A DNA stretch of 64,000 bases. Origin: Tethya wilhelma. Its lineage: Eukaryota > Porifera > Demospongiae > Tethyida > Tethyidae. The stretch spans positions 1 through 64,000 of the forward strand of contig CAXIPT010000070.1 in NCBI GenBank assembly GCA_964030475.1, given 5' to 3'. Of the stretch, positions 1 through 9,723 are shown piece by piece (the stretch's first letter is position 1; every line of letters starts with the position of its first letter). A model generated the notes under the pieces. That model saw nothing but the letters and a program-made list of their open reading frames with translations. It searched no databases and was not told the DNA's origin. The translations under genes and the position numbers were made by a program.

Positions 1-93
1 TGTAAATCTGTGGCTATAACAAACGATAGGTTTGTGAAGCACTTGAAATCAGAAGAAGAGGCCGCTAAAGAAAAGGAGAAAAAGGCCAAACAG
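1..93 (+). CDS. 3' part of a coding exon, lysine/glutamate-rich
   Basis: The first 93 bases form 31 open codons that end in a good splice donor (CAG followed by GTTAGC at 94). The encoded peptide starts CKSVAITNDRF and turns into a strongly charged Lys/Glu helix (EEEAAKEKEKKAKQ), probably coiled coil. The rest of the gene lies left of the window. I do not recognise the family. Charged linkers of this kind are common in transposon-encoded proteins, so it need not be a host gene. The call rests only on the open frame, the donor and the amino-acid composition. Confidence 0.4.
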
Positions 94-235
94 GTTAGCT
101 TCTGCTTTTCAATTTTTTTTTTGGTGAAGTCTTCTCAAATTGGGTAAAGAGAGAACCAAATCAATTGGTTAGAGAGATCTTGATGAACAAATTGATAATG
201 GAGCTGACTATGTGTGACGCTTGAATCATTCCCAG

Positions 236-860
236 TATGGTAGTACACAGGAATGGCACGGATTGCTAATATTCACGCGAATAACTCTGCAAAAACTGAG
301 TGCTTACTAGCACTAAAAGGCTTCTCAAGCTACTATTTAGCTCTTTCTCTTTCTAATGAGCCCAAAAACATGGCCTAAAACCATCGCTAAAGTAACATGC
401 CAAACCTCCAATTTTCTCCATCATCTTCATCTTCTTCTTCTTCTTCTTCTTCTATCTTGGCTCAACTTTTCTCAGAGAATATTCACTTTCACTTTTAGAA
501 GCTGATTCTTGAACAAACTAACTTGATTTCTTCCGGGTCAGTCGCTTTTGTCATCGGTTTTTAGCGCCTCTCATTGAGTAGCTAGATACAAGGCGAAAAG
601 CGCCTCCTCCATATGGCCGCCATTAATTTCTACACTCATTCATAATTCATTAGCTTCTAGAAAATTCGAATTGACGACCCTTTCCACACACAAAGTGTGC
701 TTTATTTGGAATTAAATGCAAGTTGCTTGGAACTATTTTGTGTGTTTTGTGATACCTGGTTGCTCTTCTTATAAAATGAATCAGCATCATCTTATGATAC
801 AGCTCCTGCCTCCAAATGACCTTGATATGTGTTTCAATTCAGTATCAAGCAGGCTACTCA
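236..860 (+). repeat. Dispersed repeat, copy of 5396-6020
   Basis: Bases 236-650 match 5396-5845 closely, both starting at the CCCAGTA(T/C)GGTAGTAC block and running through a TCT microsatellite (about 420-455) to the CCGCCATTAATTTCTACACTC block. A second part (about 760-860) matches about 5860-6000 (GATACAGCTCCTGCCTCC and AGTATCAAGCAGGCT). Both copies have the same orientation. No coding potential is visible. It is probably a non-autonomous element or a segment of a larger repeat; I could not fix its ends. Confidence 0.6.
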
Positions 861-1566
861 GCAGCCATGGCTAGTTAGCTTTCAGGAATAATATTCAATA
901 TTCAGTTTGCTACTATATCTACATGATCTACACCATTTTCCATGTATTATGACATGCATTTATGAATAAATTACGTTAATTAGCTAGAAAATCGAAAAAT
1001 TTTCACTATTTTGTACCTCCCGCTGTTAGGCCAGTATTGGAGTTCAGAGTTCAGACTTACCGTATTTCGATGCTCCTACTCTTGCTCTACAAGAATCTTC
1101 AGTACAAAATTGCATAGAGTGTGTAATTTTGAAATTATGGATAAATAGATGAAGGTGGTGCAAAGGTCAAAGTATTACTACTACTCTGAACGGTTGCAAG
1201 ATTGACATGATTAATTCAAATCACCTAGCGTTAGGCTAAATTTCACAGCGCTAAGAAACTATTTATATCTTTATGGTCCCAAAGAGTTGAACTTTCAAGA
1301 TCTTCAGCGCAAAATTTGCTAAGGTTAGTTAAAATGAAGCTAAACATCATAGAATATTGATTTAGTATGGTAGCTAGTACAAACTGAAGTGAGCAGCTGC
1401 CACTTGTTTTTTCTACAACTCATTTGCATATTACCAACTATTTCTGCCCATGCCCGCTCGCTCAGTAATCTGGCTTGCCAGACTACTAGCTCAGTACACA
1501 CACCAACTCAAATGTAATTTGTATAATTATTACAACACCACTTGGACATTTTGGTTTTTAATCTAG
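861..1566. other. No recognisable feature
   Basis: AT-rich sequence without a convincing open frame, splice-site pattern or repeat match elsewhere in the window, apart from weak similarity to the flank of the 5396-6110 repeat near 1470-1510 (GGCTTGCCAGACTACTAGCT). Confidence 0.4.
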
Positions 1567-1881
1567 TGTGATGAATGAACGTTTGACTTTATTAGTATAG
1601 TAATGTATTTGTTTATTTAGTTGTGTTTTGTGATCATGGTGGATTAATTTTACTATTGATTTTTGTGATCATGACCTCTAGCTTTAGTGTAGTAAACTGT
1701 GGTTGACACAATTAGATTAGTGTAAAAACTCGTTTGACTTGTTTAGTGTAAACCGGTTTTGTCCAGTTTAGTTCTCGTTTTTTCTTGTGAGTTTTGTGTT
1801 CTTGGCTGTTGTTGAAAGTGTTTTCTCAGCTTGGCGCCATAGTGAAAGTGCGCAAGCTGCAGTCTGTGTGACTTCGTGACA
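1567..1881 (+). repeat. 5' LTR of a Ty3/gypsy retrotransposon
   Basis: The segment begins TGTGATGAATGAAC and ends ...CGTGACA, giving TG...CA ends. It is followed seven bases later by a primer-binding-site-like TGGTGGCAGCGG and about 90 bp later by a gag start codon. The same sequence occurs inverted at 10843-11541 next to the gag of the second copy, and its first bases recur at 6364-6403 right after a polypurine tract. The recurrence in all three positions is what identifies it as an LTR; the 3' boundary is less certain than the 5' one. Confidence 0.75.
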
Positions 1882-1887
1882 TATTTC

Positions 1888-1904
1888 TGGTGGCAGCGGT
1901 GGGA
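1888..1904 (+). promoter_or_regulatory. Putative primer binding site
   Basis: TGGTGGCAGCGGTGGGA lies directly downstream of the LTR end and starts with the TGG expected to pair with a tRNA 3' CCA. The tRNA was not identified. The inverted copy near 10840 lacks this stretch (a deletion of about 45 bp relative to this copy), which would prevent priming there. Confidence 0.45.
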
Positions 1905-1968
1905 TTAAGCACGTTCGCTAAAGGAGCTGTGTGAAAATCCCTTGAACTTACCCCGTCGGTAACCTCGA

Positions 1969-2832
1969 ATGACTCATAGGACCCGCTCGGGAAGACTTTT
2001 TAGACAGCCAGTGACAGAAGGAATGAGCGACGAAGAGCCCGAGAACACCACAGGCGATGTTCAGAACGTCGACCAGAGAGAGAAAGTGGACGGACGAGAG
2101 CCAAACGAAGGAGGAGGGATAACGTTGGTCCCTCCAGCTAGTGATGGTGACTCAACGGCCGCCCTGATACACCTGCTGATGCAACAACAAACGCTAGCTA
2201 GGGAGCAGCACGAGCAAGCAATGGAACAACAACGCTCCCAGCAAGAGATGTTATTACACCTAGTAGAGAACCAGAGGGCGGAAATGGAAAGGTGCAGGAA
2301 GGAAATGAGTGACCTACGGAAGCGAGAAGCGGAAGCGGCAGCAAAGCCCAAATTACCTAAACCAACGCTACAGAAGCTTGGAGAGAAAGACGACATTGAA
2401 GATTTTCTCGCCACTTTTGAAAGGATTGCAAAACAACAGAGTTGGCCAGAAGAAGTGTGGCCAACACAGTTAGCTGGACTGCTGACTGGGAGAGCACTCT
2501 CTGCCTACACTGCTTTAAGTAGCAAGGATTCGTTGGTGTACGAGAAAGTCAAGACAGCCATTTTGCATCGTTACCAAGTGAATGAAGAGACACATCGACA
2601 ACGGTTTCGTCATGAAAAGAAGAGAGGTGACGAGACTTACCGGGCATACGTTTCGCGTACCACTGATCATTTTGACAGGTGGGTGAAGGACCAAAAGATG
2701 TCAGTGAGAGAGATCGTCATTACCGAACAGGTCCTAAGGGGTATGCCCGAGGAGATGGCTGTATGGCTTAAGGAGAAGAAACCAACTTCCCTCGAAGAGT
2801 TGGGGGAGTGGGCTGACGAATATTCACTCGCT
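1969..2832 (+). pseudogene. gag: Ty3/gypsy Gag, truncated by an assembly gap
   Basis: Gag would form the cytoplasmic retrotransposon particle. The frame starts at an ATG (MTHRTRSGRLF) about 90 bp after the LTR and runs about 288 codons to the N at 2833. It has an acidic N-terminal segment, a Gln/Glu-rich coiled coil (residues about 60-125, QQQ/EQQR pattern) and the retrotransposon capsid-like region (DDIEDFLATFERIA, then TQLAGLLTGRALSAY and VNEETHRQRFR). The sequence stops before the CCHC zinc knuckle present in the second copy. Similarity to 9695-10788 is very high, so both belong to one family. The loss of pol here is due to the gap and is not evidence of biological truncation. Confidence 0.85.
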
Positions 2833-2833
2833 N
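2833..2833. other. Assembly gap (single N)
   Basis: A single N in the middle of the gag frame. The sequence right of it is unrelated to the expected retrotransposon sequence, so this is best read as a contig join of unknown size. Confidence 0.9.
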
Positions 2834-3052
2834 AACTGCCATAGAGCTAGAACTTCCACTACTAGGAGAACTTCTACCACCATGACAAACACTAGCAAAC
2901 GTGCCATGTCCTCCATCAGGATAGCGGCTGTAGTACGCATCCCAGTAATAGGAAGGATAATCAGAATACATTGACTGGTATGGCAGCCCCATCGGTGATA
3001 ATGCTGGACGACTAGAACTAGATCTACCTGATCCACTGGCATTGCGACTCAT
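2834..3052 (-). CDS. Ser/Tyr/Gly-rich coding fragment, unknown
   Basis: A 73-codon frame on the minus strand opens with ATG (MSRNASGSGRSSSS) and is cut at its 3' side by the N at 2833. It has a Ser-rich start, a Tyr/Pro-rich middle (MYSDYPSYYWDAYYSRYP) and a Ser-rich end. The Tyr/Pro composition resembles the linker before the C-terminal zinc domain of the MULE-type transposases at 47480-47620 and 58855-59040, so it may be an exon of a related element; this is a guess from composition only. A splice acceptor just upstream (CTATCAG) is possible. Confidence 0.3.
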
Positions 3053-5395
3053 GACTGATAGCTATGTAACTTGATACTCACACGGCTCAAATTAAAAAAA
3101 AAGCAACACACAGCACAAACACTCAAACCAGGTCTCGCTGTACTGTAGCTGTCACCACTACAGCTAATGTTATAACCCATTCAAATAAACCACGTGGTTT
3201 CCAGAACTGCACGGAGTTCAAAAATTCTGGGATCGGGAACGGAGTGCGGAGCACGGAGCACGGAGCACGCAAAATTTCAACGGAATGGAAATTGACAGTA
3301 CCCAAGTTGCTAATCCGGCTTCACTAGCTGCAAATTTTCTATTCCAATTTCTTATTGAGGGTTAGGTAAACTTAAATCACCACTGCAGTACTTACTTTAC
3401 ACAATTTTTACCAGGAGCCATATAGTTCAAGAAACATCCATGGTGTCAGGTTCTAATCAATATTCATAATTCTGGTTTCTTTAGCAACGCAAGTATGCTG
3501 TCTACATGTACTGCATGGAGCATGTATTTGGGTATTTGCATTCTATCGCAACTCCCTCATTGCTAAGTATCGTAATACAGTAATTTTGCAAGGTCAGAAG
3601 TCATGGTCCACTATAGTGCATAGCCCATGACGGTGAAAGGGTTGAAAGCTTGAGAAGATTCTCTTAGGCCCATTCAATTGTTATGTACAGCCAGTACAAC
3701 ACTCTTTGTAGAATCTTCAGAACAACATAATATTGTGCTGTTTGGCCTCAGTTTACCAGAAGTTGCCTTGGACATGGTGAAATCTTTCAAAAATTTAACC
3801 ACATGCTCAAGATTGATCTTTGACCTCATGTGATCATAGATGGCCAAATAGGCTCAAAACATCTTATTAAAAAAAATGTCTTAAAATACAATTGTCTCAT
3901 GTTCTACTCTAAATGATACCAATTAATAGGCATAAACCTTAAAAGGTTGATATTATTTTCATGAGATAACTATAAAGCTCAATGTCTTAGGATTGTGAAA
4001 AAAAATTGTACATAAATGTGTACAGGCGAACACCTATTATTTGTAGATTCAGGGTTACTGAAGCTGATATATCTTTTTGACCCAGGCATATTAGTACACA
4101 GAGAATATGAAAGTAGAGTAAGAATACGAGAAATTTAAGAGTAATTAGGGCGAGCCTGAGTGAGCCCCAATATTCCGGTGAGTGCATTGATTTTCATGTA
4201 AGCGACCGACCGACTGACCGACCGTGACGCTAATAATACATAGGACAAGGATCAAGGTACAGCTAGCTAGCCATTACGTCATGTACTGTGCAACCATAGT
4301 CTTACGGAACAAACTGTAATGAATATTACTAAGAAGATACGAGCAACGTACAAGCCACTTCACCACACCATGTGTAGTAATGTAAACCACTTTGCTATAA
4401 CCACTTCATGCTGTAGTCCTGGCTCCTTCTCTACTACTATGCTAACAGAAATAAGCACTTTGGCTGCATTTTCAACAAAATAGCAAACTTTAATACCAGT
4501 AATTATAAAATACATAGAAACTAAAATCCGCAAAAAATGTTTAGTACCTGCAAATATATAATTCTAACAGTAATAATTATGTGCTTCACACGAATGAAGA
4601 AGAAGATTAGTTGAGGCAGGAGAGAGCATGCGGCACACTGAAGCAAACAGGAGCAGAAGTTAGTAAGAGGAGAGCAGTAAGAGACACTTACAGTGAAACA
4701 ACAACAGAAAGATCAAGAGAGCAGGCAGCATGCTGTTGAGAAGCAGAAGTAGGAGGAGAGCAATGAGTAACAATGAGCATAATTATTAGAATACCGCTTC
4801 TGTAGAACAAGAGCAACAACCTACCATTAGTGAAAGTACCACACAAACTCATACTGCACCAATTGTACTTCCACTAATCTGGGCTACACGATGAAACAAC
4901 AATGACTTAGAGCACGTAATTGTACGACATGTCAGTAGTGAACCTTTTCCAAGCATACAACATTTCAATTCATCTGAGTGCTCTCGGTGTCATTAACTTG
5001 CCACAAGACATCAACAGCTTTGTATCCTGCTTGCCACGATGGCCTGATGGCCTCAATGTACTTGTTCGTAGACAGGGAGCTGCTGGAACACACCATGCAC
5101 ATCCACGATTCCACGTATACATATGCACATGCGTACTAGCTAGCAGAATATTGGCTTTGTTACAACACAACACAACTCTTCCTCAGGCTTGCCCCCTGAT
5201 CATTTTGATCCCACTAGTATAAAACAGTGTGGAACAGCTATTTCATGATTAATGGAGCAAGTTCGAACCAAATGATGACTTGTTTGAGAGTAATAAATCA
5301 TACCATACTCCTCAACTTGATCATAAACTGGAACATTCATCCAACCCCTGTAACACTAGCTAGACCCTGTCTTTTCTATCCAGCCAAAATGCACT
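3053..5395. other. No recognisable gene
   Basis: About 2.3 kb without a convincing coding region. Small features only: a GGAGCAC tandem stutter near 3243-3270, a GACC/GACT stutter near 4203-4227, and purine-rich direct repeats near 4600-4760 (GAGAGCA, GCAGAAGTAG). Short open frames here lack codon bias and splice support. Confidence 0.4.
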
Positions 5396-6110
5396 ATTCC
5401 CAGTACGGTAGTACTGGGTACACAGGAATGGCACGGATGCCCCATTAACGCAATACAAATATTCACGCGAATAACTCTGCAAAAACTGAACGCTTAGCAC
5501 TAAAAGGCTTCTTAAGCTACTATTTAGCTCTTTCTCTTTCTAATGAGCCCAAAAACATGGCCTAGAACCATCGCTAAAGTAACAAACACAAACATGCCAA
5601 ACCTCCAAATTTCTCCATCTTCTTCTTCTTATTCTTCTTCTTCTTCTTCTTCTTCTATCTTGGCTCGAGTTTTCTCAGAGACTATTCACTTTTAGAAGCT
5701 GATTCTTGAATGAATGAACTTGGTTTCTTCCGGGACAGTCGCTTTTGCCATCGGTTTTTAGCGCCTCTCATTGAGTAGCTAGATACAAGGCGAAAAGTGC
5801 CTCCTCCATATGGCCGCCATTAATTTCTACACTCATTCACCTGGATGCTCTTGCGCCATGCTCTTCTTAAGAAATGAATCAGGACTTTGATTATCATAAC
5901 ATATAGAAAGGCAAGTAAATCTTATGATACAGCTCCTGCCTCCAAATCATGCAAATGACTGAGATGTGTGTTACACTTCAGTATCAAGCAGGCTCAGTAC
6001 ACAACTTACTGAGCAGCCCGGCCACAGTCTAGCTGGCTTGCCAGACTACTAGCTTAGTAGCTAGCTACACACCAACTCAATTGTGATTTGTAGAATTATG
6101 GAAAAATGAG
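5396..6110 (+). repeat. Dispersed repeat, second copy, adjoining a foldback element
   Basis: This copy matches 236-860 in the same orientation. Its right part (about 5860-6110) is also found inverted at 30239-30480, in both cases directly abutting a foldback hairpin (6111-6368 and 29896-30238). The shared junction suggests the hairpin and this flank travel together as one larger element. No protein is encoded. Confidence 0.6.
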
Positions 6111-6368
6111 AACAAAAAACACTGGAAATGTAATGAGACACAGGAATGGCTAAATCGTAAAAAGAACGCAAACAAGATGGAATGGCTGTAGAGTGTGTAA
6201 GGAATTCTTCCTGTGGGCAAAATAAGAGACTCAATAAGGAGATTGTTAAATGCAGCCCATACAGGAAGAATTCTGCACACACTCTAACAGCCATTCCATC
6301 TTGTTTGCGTTCTTTTTACAATTTAGCCATTCCTGTGTCTCATTACATTTCCAATGTTTTTTGTACTT
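6111..6368. mobile_element. Foldback (long-hairpin) MITE, copy 1
   Basis: The left arm starting at AACAAAAAACACTGGAAATG is complementary to the right arm ending CATTTCCAATGTTTTTTGTAC. The arms are about 105 bp (through GGAATGGCTAAATCG and AACAAGATGGAATGGCTGT) with a loop of about 60 bp. Close relatives are at 29896-30238 and 55808-56050. It truncates the 3' LTR of the inverted Ty3/gypsy copy. There is no coding sequence, so it must be moved by proteins supplied elsewhere. Confidence 0.75.
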
Positions 6369-6417
6369 GTTACTATATTAATAAAGTCAAATGTTCATTC
6401 ATCACATACCTTCCCCC
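6364..6417 (-). repeat. 3' LTR remnant and polypurine tract of the inverted Ty3/gypsy copy
   Basis: Read on the minus strand, AAGGGGGAAGG (polypurine tract, about 6407-6417) is followed by TGTGATGAATGAAC, the same start as the LTR at 1567. Only about 40 bp of the LTR remain before the foldback element. This fixes the 3' end of the internal region of the inverted copy. Confidence 0.7.
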
Positions 6418-6437
6418 TTCAAGATGACGAGGGAAGC

Positions 6438-7279
6438 TCAATCATGAATTGAGGATTCCGTCGTCAGCTCATCTGACTGTTGGCTGGAACGAGACAGACC
6501 ATCGTCATTCTTGTTGTCAGCGCCTTTACGGTATCTCATTTTGAAATTGTAGGGTTGGATCAACAGAGCCCACCTAGTCAGACGACCGTTTGAACGCTTC
6601 ACTCTGTGTAGCCATGAAAGGGGCTTGTGATCAGTCTCTATGGTGAACAGCTGCCCGTAGAGATAGACATGAAACAACTCAAGAGCCCACACAATGGCTA
6701 AACACTCCTTTTCAATGGTTGCGTACTTCTGCTCTCAGGGAAGGAGTTTACGGCTAGCAGGGTGCTCGAGACCATCGTCACCAACTTGGCTAAGGACGGC
6801 ACCAAAACCACTATTAGAGGCATCGGTCTCCAGAATAAATGGCTTGACAGGATCGGCAACCATCAAAATAGGTTTCTTTACCAGGGCCTTATTCACCACC
6901 TGAAAGGCTTGTTCACATTGAGCACTCCACACTACTCTGTCAGGTCGCTTCTTTCGGGTCAACTCAGTAAGAGGAGCGGCAATTGTGGAGAAGTTTGGAA
7001 CAAAGCGGCAGTAGTAACCAACCAAGCCAAGGAAACTCTTCACATCCCATTTGCAAGTGGGTTGAGGAAACTCATTGACAGCTGCAATCTTCTCTTCACT
7101 TTGCTCAATCTTCCCTTCACCAATCACATAGCCAAGATAAGGGGTCTTGTTCAGCCCAAAATGACACTTGATTAGCTTCACTCTGAGGTTCGCATCTCTT
7201 AAGCGTTGAAACACTTCAGCCAAATGTTGCAAATGCTCCTCCTACGAATCGCTAAATGCAACAATGTCGTCAATGTAAA
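6438..7279 (-). pseudogene. pol: Ty3/gypsy RT 3' half and RNase H, decayed
   Basis: This part encodes the end of the reverse transcriptase palm/thumb (KCHFGLNKTPYLGYVI, then FLGLVGYYCRFVPNFS) and an RNase H domain ([38 protein letters not shown]). The last residues (DGLSRS) precede the polypurine tract, so RNase H is the C-terminal pol domain in this element. Two in-frame stops interrupt it: one just after the RT active-site region (near 7240) and one at the start of the KYATIEKE block (near 6733). The frame is separated from the upstream half of RT by a solo LTR at 7280-7624. Confidence 0.85.
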
Positions 7280-7624
7280 TGTTGATGCTTAAAGCCATAG
7301 ATAATACACTCACATCTTGATGATTCTATCACTACTCTATTAACTCACACCCTCTGATATTGTTGGACACATGTTTAATGTCTAGAGTCTATATCTAAAT
7401 TGACTTGCTAGTCCAGTATTTGTACTAGTCAAACCAGTTTTTTTGTGTGTGGTATAAAAGCCAACCTTGAAGTGCTCATCTCTAAATGTCATGTTATGTA
7501 TGTTTAGAGATGTTACAAGTTTGAAAGAAAGTTTAATGTCATTCAGTTAAGTAAACTAAGTACTCTACACGACGAGCTAGCTGGCAAGCTGCATTCAGCT
7601 TGGCCACTGAGACAATAACAATCA
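7280..7624 (+). mobile_element. Solo LTR of a different retrotransposon
   Basis: A 345-bp insertion with TG...CA ends (TGTTGATGC to AACAATCA) is flanked by the direct repeat GTAAA at 7275-7279 and 7625-7629, a 5-bp target duplication. It has a TATA-like GTATAAAAGCC in the same orientation and no internal coding region. It is inserted into reverse transcriptase exactly between the Tyr and the Ile of the YIDD catalytic motif, so the host copy cannot make active RT. It probably arose by LTR-LTR recombination of a full insertion. Confidence 0.75.
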
Positions 7625-8440
7625 GTAAACCTTGGAGAATGACTGACAATCTCGTAACACATGGTTAATCATCCTCTGGAATGTAGCAGGTGCACTGTGC
7701 AAACCGAATGGTAACACTTCAAACTCAAATAGGCCAAAAGGCGTGGCAAACGCCGTCTTCTCTCTAGAGCTGGCTCCCATCGGAATCTGCCAGTACCCCT
7801 TGGCGAGATCAAGGGTAGTGACGTACTTGGCTCTACCAATACTTTCAAACATCTCCTCAACTCGAGGCATTGGATAAGCATCAAAAGTAGACACTGAATT
7901 GAGTTGTCGGTAATCGACGCAAAACCGAGTGGTACAGTCTTTCTTTGGGACCAGTACGATAAGTGAGGCCCAAGGGTTCACTGAGGGTCGGATAACACCA
8001 GCTCGCAGCATCTCATCCAGCTCATGCTTCACCATATTCCGTTTTGCATACGGGAGTCGATAGGGTTTCTGGCGGATGGGTGGAGTATTCCCGGTGTGTA
8101 TCTCGTGTTCAATTACGGTTGTCCGTCCAGGCGTATTCTGGAAAACACTGGGGGTCTTCCGCATTACGTCATGTAACTGCTGACAGCACTCAGCACTCAG
8201 ATTCTTACCAGAAACCTCAATGTCTGTCTCCTCAAGTACTACAATTGGGTACAGGTTTTCAATGATATCAACACTGCCCGTCCACTCTGGTGCTGGCTCG
8301 TCACTGCAGTCTTCATCTGTCATTTCAATAGAAAGCAATGTAGGGATTGGAGCATCCACTTCTTCAGTAAATTGACATGATAGATCCTCTTCTCTTTCCT
8401 TTGATCGGGATTTGGATCTCGTAATCCACATCATCGCCAT
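7625..8440 (-). pseudogene. pol: Ty3/gypsy RT 5' half
   Basis: The minus-strand frame carries the linker region (ECCQQLHDVMRKTP) and the conserved RT start (HEIHTGNTPPIRQKPYRLPY, VIRPSVNPWASLIVLVPKKD, RFCVDYRQLN, TTLDLAKGYWQIPM, FEVLPFGLHSAPATFQR). It ends at SKVY where the solo LTR begins. Its upstream part overlaps, in a different frame, the integrase end at 8364-8440, so a frameshift separates integrase and RT in this copy. Confidence 0.85.
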
Positions 8441-9060
8441 CCATCATTGCCATCTTCTCAAAGGGGTGACTCATTATAGGCATGGGAATCATCTCAGCTC
8501 TCGGAGGCTTTCGGGGGTTACTACGTTGGCACACCTCACAAGACCGACAATACTCTGCAACATCTTTGAAGATCCAAGGCCAGTAGTACCGCTGAAGGAT
8601 CCTGTCTTTAGTCTTGGTCACTCCCATGTGTCCAGCTGCAGGCACCTCATGGGCCAACTTTAGAACAGTCGGCCGACAAGCCTCTGGCAGGACCAGTTGC
8701 TCACTCTCTAAGGTCTCATCTTGTGCTCCCCCTTTTGGCATCCAAACACGATGCAACAACTGGTTGCGGTACACGAAGTGTGCAGGGCGACTCTTGTCCT
8801 GCATAACAGCTCCTTTTGCTAGGTCACGAGCCTGGGTTAGAGTGGGATCAGACTGTTGCAGCCTAGCCATGTCTTCTGCTGTGGCATTCACAATGTTCGA
8901 CAAAGTGTTGTCACACTCACTCTCTGGCTCAATCACAGATTCTGAGTGTGTCTCCTTCCCCCTAGATTCTTCATGACCTTGCTCTGGAGGACACAGGTCG
9001 AGGGCGTTCAATTGGGGTAGCTCGGATATGGCTACCATTCGAAGTCTCTCCTCCTCCTCT
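8364..9060 (-). pseudogene. pol: Ty3/gypsy integrase zinc domain fused to integrase tail, core deleted
   Basis: The frame contains an HHCC integrase zinc-binding domain (LAHEVPAAGHMG, then CRSCEVCQRSNPRKPP) followed by HPFEKMAMM. Directly after that comes DGDDVDYEIQIP, typical of the integrase C-terminal region. The catalytic DDE core that should lie between them is missing, so this copy has an internal deletion. The domain lies upstream of RT, whereas most Ty3/gypsy elements have integrase last. An IN-before-RT order is known from the Gmr1-like clade, and I infer this element belongs near it. Confidence 0.75.
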
Positions 9061-9345
9061 CTTTTTTTTTAAGTGCCCCTCCGGGTTTACCACAATTGTG
9101 GCTAACGAGGGCCTGCAAATAGCCTAAGGCTAATGAACGCAGGTCCCCCGGGACCGACGGCTTTACATCCCCTCCGAAGGATGCGGTGAAATTCACCTCC
9201 TCATTTTTTGGGGCAGAGCTGAGTCAACTCCTAGGCAGAGCTCGAAGGAGAAAATGGGAAAGAAACAAATACCTGTGGCACTAGAGGGACTCGAACCGCC
9301 TACCCAAGGGCTGGGAGTCAGAGTCATTGTTGGACTAGCCACTCT
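9061..9345 (-). mobile_element. tRNA-derived SINE
   Basis: On the minus strand the segment starts with a tRNA-like head (TGGCTAGTCC near the 5' end, then the B box GGTTCGAGTCC at about 9287-9298). It continues into a GC-rich body with a conserved-looking GTAAAGCCGTCGGTCC block and ends in an A9 tail (9062-9070). It sits between the protease and integrase frames of the retrotransposon. The body resembles the conserved central domains described in widespread metazoan SINE superfamilies; which one would need a database comparison. Target duplications are unclear (possibly AAGAG). Confidence 0.7.
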
Positions 9346-9723
9346 TAGCTTCTGAGTTTGGGACCGGGTAACAGCTACCACAGTACCCTCAATAGATTCA
9401 CTACCAACGTACAGGTCTCGTCCCAATAAAACCGGTACAGGGAGGCTTGGAGCAACAGCAACCCTCGTGGTGCACTTCATAGCATCGCACACAAGCTCGA
9501 TCTTAGCTGTAGGATAAGAGCACACATCACCATGCACACACAACCCAGGTACCTTCGTATGAGGATCCAACTTAGCCTCATCAATCACTCTCGCTGACAC
9601 AATTGTTCGATCAGCCCCTGTGTCCACAAGCATCTGCACAGACTTTCCTACTTGCTTCAAAAGTTTGTGGCCATCTTCATTCCATGCAACACTGTCAGCT
9701 CCCTGCAAACCAGCCTTTAGCAC
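9346..9723 (-). pseudogene. pro: Ty3/gypsy aspartic protease
   Basis: The retroviral-type aspartic protease active site VDTGADRTIVSA is at about 9590-9626, and the later hydrophobic-Gly motif VLLGRDLYVG closes the fold. The frame reads into the SINE and stops there. The start overlaps the end of gag, consistent with a gag-pro frameshift or fusion. The domain order places protease directly after the Gag zinc knuckle. Confidence 0.8.

Noticed and set aside
2061..2414. Minus-strand frame rich in Ser/Cys opposite gag (also plus strand at 10343-10696)
   Set aside because: It is the antisense shadow of the Gln/Glu-rich gag coiled coil, present at both gag copies.
230..5845. Direct repeat 236-650 / 5396-5845 considered as LTRs of one retrotransposon
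   Set aside because: The interval holds a different LTR and gag, an assembly gap, and no primer site or polypurine tract adjoining the repeat; better read as two copies of a dispersed repeat.
9270..9345. tRNA-like sequence with a good B box
   Set aside because: There is no closed cloverleaf, and the sequence continues into a SINE body with an A-tail; it is the head of a SINE, not a tRNA gene.
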